Shown one piece after another: positions 26,834 to 34,380 of a stretch of DNA of 38,677 bases. The position numbers and the translations under genes are program-made. This DNA comes from an uncultured Pseudomonadales bacterium. Its GTDB lineage: Bacteria; Pseudomonadota; Gammaproteobacteria; Pseudomonadales; Azotimanducaceae. The notes beneath the pieces are model-generated. The model was not told the origin of the DNA. It did no database searches and worked only from the letters and a program-made list of their open reading frames with translations. The first letter of the stretch is position 1. Each line of letters begins with the position of its first letter. Location: assembly GCA_947258825.1 (NCBI GenBank), contig CAMYJX010000072.1, forward strand, positions 1 through 38,677, written 5' to 3'.

Positions 26834-27397
26834 TTAAAGCGTCTTGCGCAAACGTTTCATCGCCCGTCGAAAGTGGCCGGGTTGGTCAATAATTTTGCTC
26901 ATGATAAGGGCGCCGTAGATCTGCTCTACGAAGTGGTCCGCTGAGCGTTTTGCTCGCTTGGGCTTCTCGCCCCTTTCTTCGAACACCTCGGCCACCATCT
27001 GCAGCCAATCCCGAAACTGGGCCTCGATTTCAGTCCCGTAGTAGGGGCGCGCGCCGCCTTGAGCTAGGACTGCGAGCAGGCAGTGGCCCCGTCCCTGGTC
27101 CACGTACTCGCAGAACCCGTCCAGCAGAGCGCCGAGTCGATCCCTGGATAATCCGGGTGCTTGGAGCCGGGAGAATGCCAGTCGCTGCAGGTCGGCGATT
27201 GCCTTGCGCATGAGGACCCGCGCTATTTCATCTTTGCCGCCGGGAAAATGGTGATACAGGCTCGCCTTGCCCAGGCCGCTTGCGGCTGCCAGCTTGGCAA
27301 GGGTCGCGCCTTCATACCCCTGCTGCTGGAACACGGCCGTCAGCTGTTCGATGAGGATAGAGCGGGCTGTGTCTCTTTCTTTGCTCGGCTTAGGCAT
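26834..27397 (-). CDS. TetR-family transcriptional regulator
   Basis: A 187-residue repressor. The helix-turn-helix lies at about residues 31-58 (ATLAKLAAASGLGKASLYHHFPGGKDEI), with the typical YHHF recognition end. The rest is an all-helical ligand-binding domain of unknown ligand. Start: ATG at 27397. It is divergent from the LLM monooxygenase with a 122-base gap that contains a palindrome at 27416-27425, so it probably controls that gene and itself. It ends 73 bases from the convergent disulfide reductase remnant. Confidence 0.9.
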   Translation of the reverse strand: MPKPSKERDTARSILIEQLTAVFQQQGYEGATLAKLAAASGLGKASLYHHFPGGKDEIARVLMRKAIADLQRLAFSRLQAPGLSRDRLGALLDGFCEYVDQGRGHCLLAVLAQGGARPYYGTEIEAQFRDWLQMVAEVFEERGEKPKRAKRSADHFVEQIYGALIMSKIIDQPGHFRRAMKRLRKTL

Positions 27398-27415
27398 GGC
27401 GCAATATTAGCAGAA

Positions 27416-27425
27416 CGAACGTTCG
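27416..27425. promoter_or_regulatory. Candidate TetR operator palindrome
   Basis: CGAACGTTCG is a perfect 10-bp palindrome embedded in GAACGAACGTTCGACC, 18 bases upstream of the TetR ATG and about 95 bases upstream of the monooxygenase. Position and symmetry fit an autoregulatory operator; binding is inferred. Confidence 0.5.
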
Positions 27426-27519
27426 ACCGACCACTATTTGGGCGTGGATCTTGTGCCTGTATTCCCGAGCGCGCACAATCTTGAGGCTTTGAGTCCTTGG
27501 GAAAACTGGGGGGATTCGT

Positions 27520-28800
27520 ATGAAATTCGGGATATTTTATGAGCATCAGCTGCCGCGACCCTGGACGGAGGGTGCGGAGCAGCGTCTGTTCAACGAGGCC
27601 CTGGACCAGGTAGAGCTGGCGGATCGCCTGGGAATCGATTATGCCTGGGAGGTGGAGCACCATTTTCTCGAGGAGTATTCACACTCATCGGCGCCGGAAG
27701 TCTTCCTCGCCGCCTGCTCCCAGCGGACTGAGAACATCAGGCTCGGGCAGGGCATCCGTCAGGTCATTCCCCAGTACAATCACCCTGCGCGTACCGCCGA
27801 GGTGATTGCCACCCTGGACCTGGTGTCCAACGGCCGTGTGGAATTCGGTACCGGGGAGTCTTCGGCTGAACTGGAATTGGGCGGATTCCAGATTCCGGTG
27901 GCCGAGAAGCGCAAGATGTTTCTCGAGGCAACCGAGCAGATCTGCAACATGCTTGCCATGGATCCTTATCCTGGTTACAAGGGCCAGTTCTTCGAGATGC
28001 CCTGCCGCAACGTCGTCCCCAAGCCGGCGCAGCGCCCCCACCCGCCGGTCTGGGTCGCCTGCTCGCAGCGTGAAACCATTCGCATGGCGGCCCGACTGGG
28101 CATCGGTGCCCTGACTTTCGCCTTCGTTGACCCGACAGAAGCGCAATCGTGGGTAGACGAGTACTACAGCATCATCAAGAGCGAGGCTTGCGTGCCCATC
28201 GGCCATGCCGTCAATGCCAATATCTGCATGGTCTCCAGCTTCTCTTGTCATAACGACCGGCAGACGGCCGTTCAAAGGGGCCTTGAAGGGTTCGAGTTCT
28301 TCAGTTATGCGCTCGGAAGTCTTTACGGATTCGGCGAGCATAAGCCCGGTCGAACCGATCTGTGGGGAGAGTTTCAGAGCGTGCGCAAACCGCAGTTGGA
28401 CCAGGAGATAACCGATTTCACCCAGGCGCTAACCGCGGCCCGCGGAGGGATCGGCACCCCCGATGACCTTCGCGCGCATCTGAAAAAATTCGAGCGCTGC
28501 GGGGTCGACCAGGTAACCTTCATTCAGCAGGCAGGTATGAACAGGCATGAGCATATCTGTGAATCGCTGGAGCTGTTTGCCGCGGAGGTCATGCCGGAGT
28601 TCAAGGCGCGGGAGGCGGAACGCGAGCGACGCAAACAGGAAGAACTCGCCCCCTACATCGAAGCGGCGCTGGCGCGCAAAGTGGAGATGCGGATGCCGGC
28701 TGACGAAGACATTCCTACCTATATGGCCCTGGGTCGGCGGATAACGGAAGAGCAGCAGGATAAACCGTCCATCTATGACCGTCCGGCGTCCGCCGGCTGA
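27520..28800 (+). CDS. LLM-class flavin-dependent monooxygenase
   Basis: A 426-residue bacterial-luciferase-like TIM-barrel protein using reduced flavin to oxidise an organic substrate. Family features: MKFGIFYEHQLPRPW at the first strand, AWEVEHHFLEEYSHSSAPE (the conserved His-His), the NHPARTAEVIATLDLVSNGRVEFGTGE block and PPVWVACSQRETI. The C-terminal 60 residues are a charged helix, longer than in short members. Start: ATG at 27520 after a strong GGGGGG. It is divergent from a TetR regulator that probably controls it. Its 3' end overlaps the ABC-F gene by 28 bases. The substrate is unknown; alkane, ketone or xenobiotic oxidation are all possible. Confidence 0.88.
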   Translation: MKFGIFYEHQLPRPWTEGAEQRLFNEALDQVELADRLGIDYAWEVEHHFLEEYSHSSAPEVFLAACSQRTENIRLGQGIRQVIPQYNHPARTAEVIATLDLVSNGRVEFGTGESSAELELGGFQIPVAEKRKMFLEATEQICNMLAMDPYPGYKGQFFEMPCRNVVPKPAQRPHPPVWVACSQRETIRMAARLGIGALTFAFVDPTEAQSWVDEYYSIIKSEACVPIGHAVNANICMVSSFSCHNDRQTAVQRGLEGFEFFSYALGSLYGFGEHKPGRTDLWGEFQSVRKPQLDQEITDFTQALTAARGGIGTPDDLRAHLKKFERCGVDQVTFIQQAGMNRHEHICESLELFAAEVMPEFKAREAERERRKQEELAPYIEAALARKVEMRMPADEDIPTYMALGRRITEEQQDKPSIYDRPASAG

Positions 28801-30665
28801 GGGTCCAGCAGCGTTTCCAGCTCCTCTGCGGCCTGAATCCAGGATTCCTCTGCATCATGCAGGCGCTTCCGGAGCTTGCCGCAGCTGGCAAGCGTCTGAT
28901 CCAGCTCCCCGGGGGCCATGGCCTGATAGATCTGGGGGTCCGCCAGCCGGGCTTCTGCCGCTTTGAGCTCCCCCGACAGCGCGTTGACTTCGGCCTCCAA
29001 AATCTTGACCCGGGCGCGTAACGGCCGTTCGCGCTCGCGCTGCTCCGCGGTGGCCCGTCTCTCCGCTCGCCGATCGTGCCTGGTGTTTTTCCTGGAATGC
29101 TCGCCGGTCCTGGTGGCCGTATAGGTTTCCAGGTCGCCGTCGTAGGGGGTCAGGTGTCCGCTCTCCACCAGCCAGAATTCATCGACGGTGCGCTTGAGCA
29201 GGCTTCTGTCGTGGGACACCAGCAGCAACGCCCCCTCATAGTCCTGCAGAGCGAGAGCAAGCGCCTCCCGCATGTCCAGGTCCAGGTGGTTTGTCGGTTC
29301 GTCGAGAATCAGAATCCCGGGCCCCCGACAGGCTATGAGTGCCAGCGCGAGCCGCGCTTTTTCGCCTCCCGATAACGCGCGGCACGGCCGCTTTGCCAGC
29401 TCTCCGGAAAATCCCCAGGTGCCCAGATAGTCTCTGCGCCATTGTTCAGTGGACTCGGGCGCGGTATCCGCGAGCGTCTTTAGTGGAGACGCGTCAGCGT
29501 TCAGCGTCTCCAACTGGTGTTGAGCGAAGTAGCCGATTTCCGAGTGTTCGCCCCGGATCAGTTCCCCCTCCAGCGGCGGGAGCTCGCCTGTCAGGCACTT
29601 CAGCAGCGTAGTCTTGCCGGCGCCGTTTGCCCCCAGCACGCCGATTCGAGCGCCAGGCAGCAGGCTCTGGTTGATTCCCGACAGCACCCTGTGCCCCGGG
29701 TAGCCCACAGCGAGATCGCGGAGGCTCAGCAGCGGGTGGGACATTTTACGCGGGCTGATGAAGGCGGCGTGGTAGGGTGAGTCTGAGTGCGCGGGCGCGA
29801 CGGCCCGCATCCGGTCCAGGGCCTTCAGGCGGCTCTGCGCCTGCCGCGCCTTGCTGGCTTTGGCGCGGAATCGCTCGATGAAGCTTTCCATGTGGCGTAT
29901 TTCGGCCTGTTGGCGCTGAAATGTTGCCTGCTGTTGGGACATCGCAGCCGCTCGCGCATCCTCGAAGGCGGAGTAATTGCCGCGATAGGTGTCAGCCTGA
30001 CCGTGATGGAGGTGAATGATGTGGTCTGTCACGCCATCGAGAAATTCCCGGTCGTGGGAAATGATCAGCAGCGTGCCCTGAAACTGATTCAGCCAGCCTT
30101 CCAGCCACAGGGTGGCGTCCAGGTCGAGGTGGTTCGTGGGCTCGTCCAGCAGCAGCAGGTCGGACGGGCACATGAGCGCCCTCGCAAGGTTCAGGCGGAT
30201 GCGCCAGCCGCCGGAAAACGCGCTGAACGGTTTCTCCAGGTCCTGGTTGGTAAAGCCCAGCCCGTGCAGAATCTCAGCCGCCTTCGACTTGGCTTCGTAG
30301 CCGTCCAGGTCGGCGAAGGTGGCGTGCAGGGTTGCCAATCGCATGGGATCGTTTTCCTGCTCGGCTGCTCTTATCTGCGCCTCGATGTTCCGCAGCGCCC
30401 TGTGGCCATCAAGCACGTAATCGACGGCCGCCCGATTGGTTGCCGCCACTTGCTGGGCCATGTGAGAAACTTGCCAGCCAGTGGGTACGCTGATATCGCC
30501 GTTATCTGGTGACAGTTCTCCCAGCAAGAGCTGGAAAAAGCTCGACTTGCCAGCGCCGTTCCGCCCTACCAGCCCGACTTTCTGGCCCGCGTGAATCGTG
30601 CAGGACAGGTCTGCAAACAAGGTCTGATCGCCACGGTTAAGTGTGATGTCTACGGCTTGAAGCAT
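28773..30665 (-). CDS. yheS: ABC-F family ATPase YheS
   Basis: A 630-residue cytoplasmic ABC-F protein with two nucleotide-binding domains and no membrane part. Domain 1: Walker A GRNGAGKSS (about 34-42), signature FSGGWRIRLNLA, Walker B LLLLDEPTNHLDLDA. The linker is the charged P-site tRNA interaction motif (about 240-300, FIERFRAKASKARQAQSRLKA). Domain 2: GANGAGKTT, LSGGEKARLAL, ILDEPTNHLD. A C-terminal coiled coil follows. Length and the sequence around FRAKASKAKQAQSR match E. coli YheS (637 residues). ABC-F proteins act on ribosomes to rescue stalled translation. Convergent with the monooxygenase, overlapping by 28 bases. Confidence 0.93.
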   Translation of the reverse strand: MLQAVDITLNRGDQTLFADLSCTIHAGQKVGLVGRNGAGKSSFFQLLLGELSPDNGDISVPTGWQVSHMAQQVAATNRAAVDYVLDGHRALRNIEAQIRAAEQENDPMRLATLHATFADLDGYEAKSKAAEILHGLGFTNQDLEKPFSAFSGGWRIRLNLARALMCPSDLLLLDEPTNHLDLDATLWLEGWLNQFQGTLLIISHDREFLDGVTDHIIHLHHGQADTYRGNYSAFEDARAAAMSQQQATFQRQQAEIRHMESFIERFRAKASKARQAQSRLKALDRMRAVAPAHSDSPYHAAFISPRKMSHPLLSLRDLAVGYPGHRVLSGINQSLLPGARIGVLGANGAGKTTLLKCLTGELPPLEGELIRGEHSEIGYFAQHQLETLNADASPLKTLADTAPESTEQWRRDYLGTWGFSGELAKRPCRALSGGEKARLALALIACRGPGILILDEPTNHLDLDMREALALALQDYEGALLLVSHDRSLLKRTVDEFWLVESGHLTPYDGDLETYTATRTGEHSRKNTRHDRRAERRATAEQRERERPLRARVKILEAEVNALSGELKAAEARLADPQIYQAMAPGELDQTLASCGKLRKRLHDAEESWIQAAEELETLLDPQPADAGRS

Positions 30666-30740
30666 AAAGGGTTCGCGGCAATCGCGACCGAATGATCGTT
30701 TGGGTCGCCGTGGCTTATTGCACCTGGCGAAAAATCAGTT

Positions 30741-31496
30741 TCAAGCGGTTAGCGAACGATCGGTCTGGTGGCGACGTTCTGCGGAACGTGGCAGACTTCT
30801 GAGTTCCTGAGCGGTGATCCCGCCGGTTTTCGGCTGAGCGTCGATCCATCGCATCAGATCCCACCAGGCTGGCGTTTCCTTGCGTGCCGCGCGGGAATCG
30901 ATCATGTCCACTATGCCCTTGCCCAGCTCGGCCGCCTCCATGTAGACAGGGCTGTCCCGGAAGGTGGCCACGGTGGGAACATCCAGACAGGCCAGAAAGT
31001 GCTTCAGCTTGGCATGAGTCTGGGTGTTCGGCTGAACCCGGTTGGCGATCACGCCGACGGGCCTTGGCGCCGACCGGTAAACGCGATGGGTCAGCAGCTC
31101 GGTAATGAACCGGCTGCCTGCCTGAATATCTATCGAAGAGGGCTGCATGGGTATGAGGATGACGTCAGTCTGCTTGAGCAGCAGCTCAAGGTCTCGGTCT
31201 CTGGCGTTGGAGTGACCGTCGATGATGATCCGGTCTACGCCGGGTGGCAGTCGATTCTGGAAGACCTGGGTCTGATACATGCTGGTTCGCCGGTTTGCAG
31301 GTATCAGATTCACCGACGGCAGGCCGGCCGCTCTTTGTTCAGCCCAGTAGGTACTCGACCCTTGAGGATCGTTGTCCATCAGAGCCACCGTGTGGTCTGC
31401 ATTTGCGTAAGCGACGGCCAGATTGGTAGCTATGGTGGTCTTACCACAGCCGCCTTTGCCGTTGATGATGAGAATCCTGCGTGCATGTGGATTCAT
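30741..31496 (-). CDS. ParA-like P-loop ATPase (orphan)
   Basis: A 251-residue ATPase of the ParA/MinD/Soj type. The deviant Walker A is KGGCGKTT at residues 14-21 with the signature lysine, followed by DNDPQGSSTYWA and IIIDGHSNARDRDLELLLKQTDVILIP for Walker B; the usual D-x-P is DGHS. No ParB or partner is encoded next to it, so it is an orphan and not a standard partition operon. Such proteins position chromosomes, chemoreceptors or carboxysome-like cargo. Start: ATG at 31496 after AAAGGG. A non-coding stretch with direct repeats and a DnaA box lies just upstream. Confidence 0.88.
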   Translation of the reverse strand: MNPHARRILIINGKGGCGKTTIATNLAVAYANADHTVALMDNDPQGSSTYWAEQRAAGLPSVNLIPANRRTSMYQTQVFQNRLPPGVDRIIIDGHSNARDRDLELLLKQTDVILIPMQPSSIDIQAGSRFITELLTHRVYRSAPRPVGVIANRVQPNTQTHAKLKHFLACLDVPTVATFRDSPVYMEAAELGKGIVDMIDSRAARKETPAWWDLMRWIDAQPKTGGITAQELRSLPRSAERRHQTDRSLTA

Positions 31497-31587
31497 GAGT
31501 CCCAGCCCTTTCTGGTGAGCAGCCGGCTTGCCGGTTGCTCAGTGTCCTTGGAGAAAGCAGCTTTACCTTCTTTCTATGAGAAAGTTT

Positions 31588-31618
31588 AGCTACTCCCCGT
31601 CCCTGTGCCAGCTACTCC
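31588..31618. repeat. Direct repeat AGCTACTCC, 22 bp apart
   Basis: AGCTACTCC occurs at 31588-31596 and 31610-31618. The 22-base step equals two turns of the helix, which puts both on the same face. They lie about 90-120 bases upstream of the ParA-like gene and could be a protein-binding site. Two nine-base repeats could also be chance. Confidence 0.5.
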
Positions 31619-31799
31619 GTCTCGTTTTGCGCAAAATCCTTTACGCAGGGCCCGGTACGAAAATCTAGAAATCAGGGCCTGAACGAAAACGCTTGGTCAT
31701 TTCCGGCGTCTGCTTGCCGCGACCTTAGGTTCATCGGCATCGGCCGCCTGCTGCCTGGATTGGTCCAGGTCTATTGTTTTGGTCTTAGAGATACTGGCC

Positions 31800-31808
31800 T
31801 GTGGATAA
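31800..31808 (-). promoter_or_regulatory. Consensus DnaA box
   Basis: On the minus strand these bases read TTATCCACA, a perfect match to the strong DnaA box. It is the only perfect copy I noticed in the region, so an origin is not claimed. Confidence 0.5.
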
Positions 31809-31923
31809 CTCTACACCCTGATTCCGGTATTGACTAGGGCTTCCAAATAAAATATCGGCCAAACATAGGCTTAGAAGTAACTAATTGTAACCAGCATTAA
31901 GTTAGTGAGTCGCTGGAAACGAC

Positions 31924-32904
31924 TCAGGATCGACGGAATTCCAGCAGCCTGCCGTCACCGGCGAGGGCGTAGAACCGGTCGGGGGAGCTGGAAAATCCGA
32001 CGGCTCGAATGGCCGCGCCTGTCGGATGCCAGGGGTTGCGTGCTTTGGCGTCCCAGCTTTCGAGCAGCCTGCCGTTTACCGCGTCCCACAACTCGATGTT
32101 GCGGTTCACGTAGCCGAGCATCAGGTGGCGCTCGTCCTTTGAGAAGCGCGCGCTGGTAATGCCGGTATTGGTTTTCGACAGCCTGTGCAGGGGCGTTCCG
32201 TCCGCTCCATTCCAGATGGTCACCGCGCGGGACTGACTGGCGGTGAAAATCATTCTTCCGCTTGGGGAAAGCGCCACGACCCTTACGGGGTTGTCGTGTG
32301 CCAGCCTGTGCACTGGCTCTCCGGTTGAGAGGTCCCACAGCACTGCGGTTTCATCATCGCTGCCGGTCGCCGCCCAGCGTCCGTCGGCGCTGATGGCAAC
32401 GCTGCCTACCACGCCCTCGTGGAGGAGCGTGTGCACGTGATTGCCGGTTCCTGCGTTGAAAAGCACGGCGCTGTGATCTTCCAGGCCCATCAGCACCAGG
32501 TCGCCACCCGGGCCCAGGGCAACGTCCAGGGCGGCGGAGGGCGTCGTCCAGAAGGCGAGGGCTGCGCCGCTTGCCGTGTCCCAAACCACCAGCGTGCGCG
32601 GGTCGGCGGTAACCGCACGGGTGCCTTCCGCTGAGAAGTTTGCCGCCACCAGCTGGGAAAACTCACCCTGTTTATGGTTCCAGTTGAACAGGCGTTCGTT
32701 GCCACTGTTGCGCCAGAGGCTGCCGCCGTGATTCAGGGATCCGATCAGGGTCAGCTCGGAGTCTTCCGAAAGCGCAGCCGTATACACACCCTGAGCTGCC
32801 AGGTCGAAGCTGGCGCTGGGTAATCTGTCATCACTGCATCCGGCGCCGGCTAGAGTGATCGCCAGGCATCCGGCCAGGAGCGCTGCATTTTTCACCAGGT
32901 TCAT
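31924..32904 (-). CDS. WD40-like beta-propeller lipoprotein
   Basis: A 326-residue lipoprotein. The signal ends in LAGAGC, with lipidated C23. The rest is a series of about seven WD40-like repeats, e.g. GSVAISADGRWAATGSDDETAVLWDLSTGEPVHRL and VVALSPSGRMIFTASQSRAVTIWN, recognisable by their Trp-Asp ends. It probably forms a closed propeller on the periplasmic side of a membrane, acting in protein-protein contacts. No enzymatic residues are seen. Start: ATG at 32904; there is no clear ribosome-binding site. It lies downstream of the Rieske oxygenase on the same strand, 75 bases apart, and a functional link is not obvious. Confidence 0.85.
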   Translation of the reverse strand: MNLVKNAALLAGCLAITLAGAGCSDDRLPSASFDLAAQGVYTAALSEDSELTLIGSLNHGGSLWRNSGNERLFNWNHKQGEFSQLVAANFSAEGTRAVTADPRTLVVWDTASGAALAFWTTPSAALDVALGPGGDLVLMGLEDHSAVLFNAGTGNHVHTLLHEGVVGSVAISADGRWAATGSDDETAVLWDLSTGEPVHRLAHDNPVRVVALSPSGRMIFTASQSRAVTIWNGADGTPLHRLSKTNTGITSARFSKDERHLMLGYVNRNIELWDAVNGRLLESWDAKARNPWHPTGAAIRAVGFSSSPDRFYALAGDGRLLEFRRS

Positions 32905-32979
32905 TCAAGCGACTGATCTTGGTAAAAGTGTAGACCCTGACCCTGAGGTTGCCTGTAAGCGGCATCGGCGCCGCGGTCG

Positions 32980-34185
32980 TCAGCCTGCAGAATGCGCCGC
33001 GTTCGGTGCCGCAGAAGCAAAAAGCTCAGTGAGGTCGGCATCGTCGGTTTCGATGATCCGGTCTAGCCAGCGGTGAAAACGATGTCCACCGCCCTCGTTG
33101 CGGCCGAAAAGTACGTGGTCGCGGGTACCGGTCATCAGCGCTTGCTGCTGCTTGATGCCGGTGGCGTAGTCCTCTTCTTCAACCACGTACTTCAGCAGAT
33201 CGAACTGCCCGCGTGCTTCCTGCGCCTGGGCTTCATCGGGCGCCCGGGCCATGAGGTAGTTCTGCACCGTGAACGATTCCTGGGGGGTGGCCCCCGGGAA
33301 AAGTTGGGAAAGCATCACCGAACGCCCCCCACCCTCGAACGTGGCGATGGAGATGTGGGGAAAGATCGTCCATACGCCACCCAGCAGCACGTCGTCCGAC
33401 CATTCTTCTGCCGGCTGCTCTGCCAGCAGCGCCAGCCTCGGGTCCGGCGAGCTGACCCGCTGGTGCGGCCCCCAGGCGTAGTACAGGGCCTGACTGGGCA
33501 TCTGTGGGCCGAAGGTTTCCTTATGCAGAATGGGCAGGTGATAGAGATCCATGTACCCGTCGTAGGCAATTTTCCAGTTGGGTCCAGCCACGGTCCGTTG
33601 CTCGAAAAGGTGCCAGTCCGCGAAGCCGAACTGGTTCAGCAGCGAATCGTAGCCGGATAGAAATACGTCGATATCCAGCTGCGACTTGGGGTCCAGGGTC
33701 ACCCAGATCATGCCGGCCCGTTCCGCGACCGGCAGCGATTTCAATCCGTAGCTGCTGCGATCTATATCGCCAAAATCCTTGGGAGCGAACACGCCGATGA
33801 GGGCGCCCTGCTGGTCGTAGGACCAGGCATGGTAGGGGCAGGTGAATCGGTGAGTGTTGCCCGTTCCTTCGTCCATGATCACGGAGCCACGATGGCTGCA
33901 CATGTTCACGAACGCGCCCACCTCGCCATCCTGGCCTCGGGTGATCAGCACCGGGACGCCCACCGCTTCCATAGCCTTGTAGTCACCCGGCGCGGGTATC
34001 TCGCAGGTCATGGCCAGCATCAGAGGTACCCGCTTGAAGATGCGGTCCATCTCCAGCTGCCAGCGCTCCGGATCGAAATAGTTGCTGGCCGGTACTTTCA
34101 GCACGTCCGGCTCCTGATCAATGGTCCCTGCTTTGGCATGGGAAAGACTGTGCTTTGCCATCTCGATGAGTTCTGCTTTGGACAT
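32980..34185 (-). CDS. Rieske-type ring-hydroxylating oxygenase, alpha subunit
   Basis: A 401-residue oxygenase. The Rieske 2Fe-2S site is C96-x-H98 (CSHRGSVI) and C116-x2-H119 (CPYHAWSY). The mononuclear iron site is in the RHO-type catalytic domain: D213, H216 and H221 (YMDLYHLPILH); a third Asp/Glu ligand must lie near the C-terminus. Start chosen: ATG at 34185 (MSKAELIEMA), because it has AGAGG upstream; the reading from 34269 adds 28 unlikely residues. No beta subunit or reductase lies beside it, so partners are encoded elsewhere. Substrate unknown: aromatic acid, steroid or carnitine-like. It is divergent from the acyl-CoA dehydrogenase ORF with a 195-base gap. Confidence 0.9.
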   Translation of the reverse strand: MSKAELIEMAKHSLSHAKAGTIDQEPDVLKVPASNYFDPERWQLEMDRIFKRVPLMLAMTCEIPAPGDYKAMEAVGVPVLITRGQDGEVGAFVNMCSHRGSVIMDEGTGNTHRFTCPYHAWSYDQQGALIGVFAPKDFGDIDRSSYGLKSLPVAERAGMIWVTLDPKSQLDIDVFLSGYDSLLNQFGFADWHLFEQRTVAGPNWKIAYDGYMDLYHLPILHKETFGPQMPSQALYYAWGPHQRVSSPDPRLALLAEQPAEEWSDDVLLGGVWTIFPHISIATFEGGGRSVMLSQLFPGATPQESFTVQNYLMARAPDEAQAQEARGQFDLLKYVVEEEDYATGIKQQQALMTGTRDHVLFGRNEGGGHRFHRWLDRIIETDDADLTELFASAAPNAAHSAG

Positions 34186-34380
34186 TTTTCTACCTCTGCG
34201 CCTATTTACCTTTTCGCGTGAAAAGGTTCGCCCGGAACGGTTCATCCTGAACTGTTCAGCATGTTGCAAATGCGTGTCGAGTGCAATTCGGCAAGCGCCC
34301 GCGGCTTGATAGGCGACCCAGGCCTTGAACGTTGAGCAGGGTAACGTAACTATGGAACTATCCGACCAGCCGGCTTCGGT

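Larger units (their letters stand above)
31497..31923. other. Non-coding region upstream of the ParA-like gene
   Basis: This 427-base stretch holds no credible gene. Its left part is the leader and promoter region of the leftward ParA gene. It contains a direct repeat (31588-31618), a consensus DnaA box (31800-31808) and an AT-rich tail at about 31830-31905 that lies upstream of the WD40 gene's 3' end. This combination could be regulatory or a relic of replication control, but the evidence is thin. Confidence 0.6.

Noticed and set aside
31497..31923. Replication origin (oriC)
   Set aside because: Only one perfect DnaA box, no dnaA, dnaN, gidA or parB neighbour.
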